From Lewinellaceae bacterium SD302 (GTDB lineage: Bacteria > Bacteroidota > Bacteroidia > Chitinophagales > Saprospiraceae), in assembly GCA_002591745.1 (NCBI GenBank), contig PDLQ01000002.1, positions 124,001 through 188,000 of the forward strand: a stretch of DNA of 64,000 nucleotides. Direction: 5' to 3'. The notes below the pieces were generated by a model. It did no database searches. It saw only the letters and a list, made by a program, of their open reading frames with translations, and was not told the DNA's origin. A program made the position numbers and the translations under genes. This document shows, piece after piece, positions 61,383 to 64,000 of this stretch. How positions within the stretch are numbered: the first letter of the stretch is position 1; the number at the start of each line of letters is the position of its first letter.

Positions 61383-61717
61383 TGGCCGGTCCCCGCAACT
61401 CACATTACGTAGAAGACGTTTACGCCGTTACCCAGTCGATTCCCCCGGGGCGGATAACCACTTATGGTGCAATAGCTGATTTTCTTACGCTAGGTTCCGC
61501 CCGTATGGTCGGCTGGGCCCTCAACAAAGTGACGCCGGGCGATCAGGTGCCCGCCCATCGTGTGGTCAATCGTAAAGGAGAACTCAGCGGCCGGACGCAT
61601 TTTAAGCCGCCTTCCGCAATGCAAGAGCGGCTGGAGGCCGAAGGAATAGTAGTAGTTGATGACAAGGTCCGCGATTTCAAAGAACTTTTCTGGTCACCCA
61701 CCGAATTGCTCCCGTGA
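61382..61717 (+). CDS. Alkyltransferase-like protein (MGMT fold with Ala in place of the active Cys)
   Basis: The 111-residue protein matches the DNA-binding domain of O6-alkylguanine-DNA alkyltransferase: VYAVTQSIPPGRITTYGAIADFL, ARMVGWALNKV and PAHRVVNRKGELSG. In active MGMT the motif is PCHRV; here it is PAHRV, so alkyl transfer is not possible. Such alkyltransferase-like proteins bind alkylated guanine and hand it to nucleotide excision repair. The start is GTG, overlapping the previous stop. Its own TGA overlaps the next GTG start. Confidence 0.88.
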   Translation: MAGPRNSHYVEDVYAVTQSIPPGRITTYGAIADFLTLGSARMVGWALNKVTPGDQVPAHRVVNRKGELSGRTHFKPPSAMQERLEAEGIVVVDDKVRDFKELFWSPTELLP

Positions 61718-62415
61718 AGAGTATCATCATTGAATCTGCCACTGAGAAATGCAGCGTAGCGGTCGCCGACGGCGATCAGCTACTTTCTTTCGTCCTGGCT
61801 GAAGCCCCCCACCAGCACGCCAGTCACCTGACCGTTTACGCCCAACGGGCATTGCGGGAAGCCGGTTTAAGGCTGATCGATATTGAGGTAGTCGCCCTCG
61901 GGCATGGCCCGGGCAGTTTTACCGGCCTGCGGGTAGGTGCCGCCGTAGCCAAAGGCTTCTGTCTGGCTTTACCAAAACTTAAGTTCCTCACGATTGATAG
62001 CCCGTTGGCCCTGACCAAACACTTAAAGAGTAGGGTAGGGAAATCAGAAAATAAAGAAATCTACTTACCTACGGTAAACAGCAGGCGGGGTGAAGTATAC
62101 GCACAAGCCTACCTGACCAACGGCGAAACTATCGGCGAATTACGCTCGGAAGTCCTGAACGAAGCAGCCTTTCCGGAAATTCAGGCAGATGTTACTGTTC
62201 ACGTTGGGGGTAGTGGAACTAACAAAGTAGCAGAACTGATGGCCGGCGATCCCCGGGATTTTCGGTTTCATCCGGAGATCATGGCTACAGCAGACATTTT
62301 GCTGCCACTGGTCTCTGCAAAGATCGCCACCGGGGCTTTCGAAGACTATGCCAGCTACGAGCCATTGTATTTAAAACCACCGTTTGTGACGAAGAGTACA
62401 AAAAAACTGCTCTAG
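61714..62415 (+). CDS. tsaB: tRNA threonylcarbamoyladenosine biosynthesis protein TsaB
   Basis: The 233-residue protein has the ASKHA-fold signatures of TsaB: IIIESATEKCSVAVADGD and LGHGPGSFTGLRVGAAVAKGFCLAL. It works with TsaD and TsaE to make the t6A modification at position 37 of ANN-decoding tRNAs. The start is GTG 61714, overlapping the upstream stop by 4 bases. An internal dispersed element (62223-62231) encodes TNKVAEL. Confidence 0.92.
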   Translation: MKSIIIESATEKCSVAVADGDQLLSFVLAEAPHQHASHLTVYAQRALREAGLRLIDIEVVALGHGPGSFTGLRVGAAVAKGFCLALPKLKFLTIDSPLALTKHLKSRVGKSENKEIYLPTVNSRRGEVYAQAYLTNGETIGELRSEVLNEAAFPEIQADVTVHVGGSGTNKVAELMAGDPRDFRFHPEIMATADILLPLVSAKIATGAFEDYASYEPLYLKPPFVTKSTKKLL

Positions 62416-62488
62416 CCAGAGCCTTATAGTAAAGTTGTAGATTTACCATCCCTAAGGGATAGTTCCCCGCTGTTTACTGAGATTCTTT

Positions 62489-63259
62489 ATGCGTTACTTT
62501 CTTCAGCTCGCTTACAATGGTGCCCGCTTTCACGGCTGGCAGCGACAGCCCAATGCCCGAAGTATCCAGGGAGAGCTCGAAGAGCGCCTGAGCTTGATCC
62601 TGCGCAGCCCGATCCAGCTTACGGGCTGCGGACGGACAGACACCGGCGTTCATGCCGACGACTACTATGCTCACTTCGACTTTGACGGAATATTTCCCCC
62701 CGCTTTCCTGGCCCGGCTGAATAAATTTATCGATCGTGACATCTTCGTACGGCAACTTTACCAAGTGCCTTCGTCTACTCACGCACGCTTCGATGCGGGC
62801 CAGCGTTCCTATCGCTACGAGATCGGTTTCCAACGCGACGTTTTCCGCCACGACACTTTGACAATCTACCCCTTCGCCGACCGGATCGACCCGGCTGATC
62901 TGCAAAGAGTAGCGGACTTAATTGCGAGTTACGAAGCCTTTACGCCCTTTTGTAAGACCAATTCCGACGCCAAGACCATGAATTGTCGCATTGACCGTGC
63001 TGAGTGGATCAACGAGCCCTACCGCTGGATTTTTCACGTGAGCGCCGATCGGTTCTTACGCGGAATGATTCGCCTGATTGTCGGGTGCTGCCTACGCGTA
63101 GCCGAAGGTAAAATTGATCTGGAAGACGTTCGCCGGGCGCTGGATCGGCAAGAACCTTTGTCCGGAATTTGGAGCGCGCCCGCCGAAGGCCTATTTTTGA
63201 CCAATATTGTGTACCCTGGTAAAAAGGATTGGAAAACCGTAAAACCTGAAATGCCGTAA
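62489..63259 (+). CDS. truA: tRNA pseudouridine(38-40) synthase TruA
   Basis: The 256-residue protein has YNGARFHGWQRQPNARSIQGELE, the catalytic GCGRTDTGVHADDYYAHFD (Asp) and the C-terminal RFLRGMIRLIVGCCL and PLSGIWSAPAEGLFL. It isomerises uridines 38-40 in the anticodon stem-loop of several tRNAs. It is 73 bases downstream of tsaB on the same strand. Confidence 0.94.
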   Translation: MRYFLQLAYNGARFHGWQRQPNARSIQGELEERLSLILRSPIQLTGCGRTDTGVHADDYYAHFDFDGIFPPAFLARLNKFIDRDIFVRQLYQVPSSTHARFDAGQRSYRYEIGFQRDVFRHDTLTIYPFADRIDPADLQRVADLIASYEAFTPFCKTNSDAKTMNCRIDRAEWINEPYRWIFHVSADRFLRGMIRLIVGCCLRVAEGKIDLEDVRRALDRQEPLSGIWSAPAEGLFLTNIVYPGKKDWKTVKPEMP

Positions 63260-63390
63260 CTAAAGCTACCAAAGCGGCATTAATGAGTTAAGAGACTGAA
63301 CATTATTTTTTACTCCTACTTTATAGAAGCGTGACATTCCCCTGACGTTCCTACGGCAACTTACCACACATATTTTCAAATCCTTCGCAA

Positions 63391-64000
63391 TTGTCTATTG
63401 TTGCTAACTTATTGCTAAGTTTTCTGCTGTCGTTCGCTCTGGTATATACTATTATGCCGGTTGTAATCAGGATTGCCCTCAGAAAAAAGCTCGTCGCTGA
63501 GATCGACGATCGTAGTAGTCACACCGAACTGGTACCGACCCTGGGAGGCATTCCTATCTTCCTGGCCGTTCTGTTGTCTTCATTCGTATTGGTGCCTTCA
63601 CCCGCCTTTGGCAACGTACAGTATATCCTGGCCGGCTTATTGATCATTTTCTTAACCGGAGCCAAAGACGATATTGAAGCACTGTCTGCCCGTAAAAAAA
63701 CGCTCGGCTTATTATTGGGGATCGGTATCCTGATCTTTGCCGGTGATATTCGCCTCCAAAGTATGTACGGTCTGTTTGGTTACTACGGGAACCTGCCTTA
63801 CCTCATGTCGGTGGCGCTTACTTATTTTACCATCTTTGTGATCACCAATGCTTTCAACCTGATTGATGGTATCAATGGATTGGCCGGCAGTCTCGGAGCG
63901 GTAGTGGCCATTTCTTTCGGGGTGTGGTTTGGAATGAGCGGACTTACGGCTTATGGTGTCCTGGCACTGGCTATGGTTGGGGGGCTTATGGCTTTTCTGC
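63391..64000 (+). CDS. WecA/MraY-type polyprenyl-phosphate sugar-phosphate transferase, 3' truncated by the window
   Basis: The frame runs off the window end after 203 codons. A TTG at 63391 is the best start because it adds the first membrane helix (VANLLLSFLLSFALVYTIMP); the ATG at 63454 would begin inside it. Family hallmarks are DDRSSHTELVPTLGGIPIF, the metal-binding TGAKDDIEALSARKK and NAFNLIDGINGLAGSLG. The pattern is closest to undecaprenyl-phosphate GlcNAc-1-phosphate transferases (WecA/TagO-like) that start O-antigen or other surface glycan synthesis. At least five transmembrane segments are visible. Confidence 0.87.
   Translation, partial: MSIVANLLLSFLLSFALVYTIMPVVIRIALRKKLVAEIDDRSSHTELVPTLGGIPIFLAVLLSSFVLVPSPAFGNVQYILAGLLIIFLTGAKDDIEALSARKKTLGLLLGIGILIFAGDIRLQSMYGLFGYYGNLPYLMSVALTYFTIFVITNAFNLIDGINGLAGSLGAVVAISFGVWFGMSGLTAYGVLALAMVGGLMAFL

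Overview
The window looks like a chromosome segment from a Bacteroidota bacterium, most likely a Saprospiria (Lewinella-like) marine or filamentous member. The evidence is type IX secretion (T9SS) C-terminal sorting domains on three secreted proteins, a PorP/SprF homologue, families largely confined to Bacteroidota (DUF2480, DUF4295), the rpmB-rpmG-DUF4295-ftsY block, promoters of the TAnnTTTG type, and weak or absent Shine-Dalgarno sequences with several TTG and GTG starts. I see no prophage, integrase, transposase, CRISPR array or rRNA operon. Most of the window is ordinary chromosomal gene content.

Layout. 0-7.5 kb: the 3' end of an outer-membrane TonB-receptor-type barrel, two overlapping small unknown genes, a secreted papain-like protease and a secreted beta-propeller-caspase protein. 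7.6-16.7 kb: PhoH ATPase, an acyltransferase, an acyl-CoA dehydrogenase, two glycosyltransferases, two small LTxxQ periplasmic proteins and an M23 peptidase. 16.8-27 kb: a small structured RNA element, a PpiD-like foldase, ScpB, DUF2480, a PorP/SprF plus OmpA pair and a secreted amidase. 27-34 kb: CorA, a SNF2 helicase, a CPBP protease, tRNA-Arg, ribosomal proteins and FtsY. 34.5-40.1 kb: an 1843-residue T9SS surface protein followed by two perfect terminators. 40.4-52 kb: a transporter, a nuclease-like protein, a cupin, a DinB/YfiT protein, a voltage-gated channel with a zinc ribbon, a pseudouridine synthase, a second OmpA protein, a coiled-coil protein, Asd and thioredoxin. 52.5-64 kb: Lon, a secreted esterase, a four-helix-bundle gene inside hairpin arrays, Nudix, a cysteine synthase-like enzyme, a fatty acid hydroxylase, an alkyltransferase-like protein, TsaB, TruA and the start of a WecA/MraY-type transferase.

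The most unusual content is in repeats rather than genes. (1) The 9-mer GCTACTTTG occurs 18 times on both strands, 8 times inside genes, within a longer consensus TTGCTACTTTGYYAGYC. (2) Three intergenic dyads at 21.25, 50.12 and 50.26 kb are ladders in which ATGA (left arm) and TCAT (right arm) recur every 8 bases, in exact pairing register, separated by non-pairing tetramers. (3) Arrays of tiny GC-rich hairpins separated by TCCAAAA / TTTTGGA spacers flank a four-helix-bundle gene at 58 kb in opposite orientations, and the same two-armed architecture occurs without a gene at 20.5 kb. (4) The neighbouring papain-like and caspase-like proteases share an Arg-Gly-Leu-Ile-Val motif in their interdomain linkers, which could be processing sites for an Arg-specific orthocaspase.

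All family assignments come from reading motifs by eye; no database search was run.
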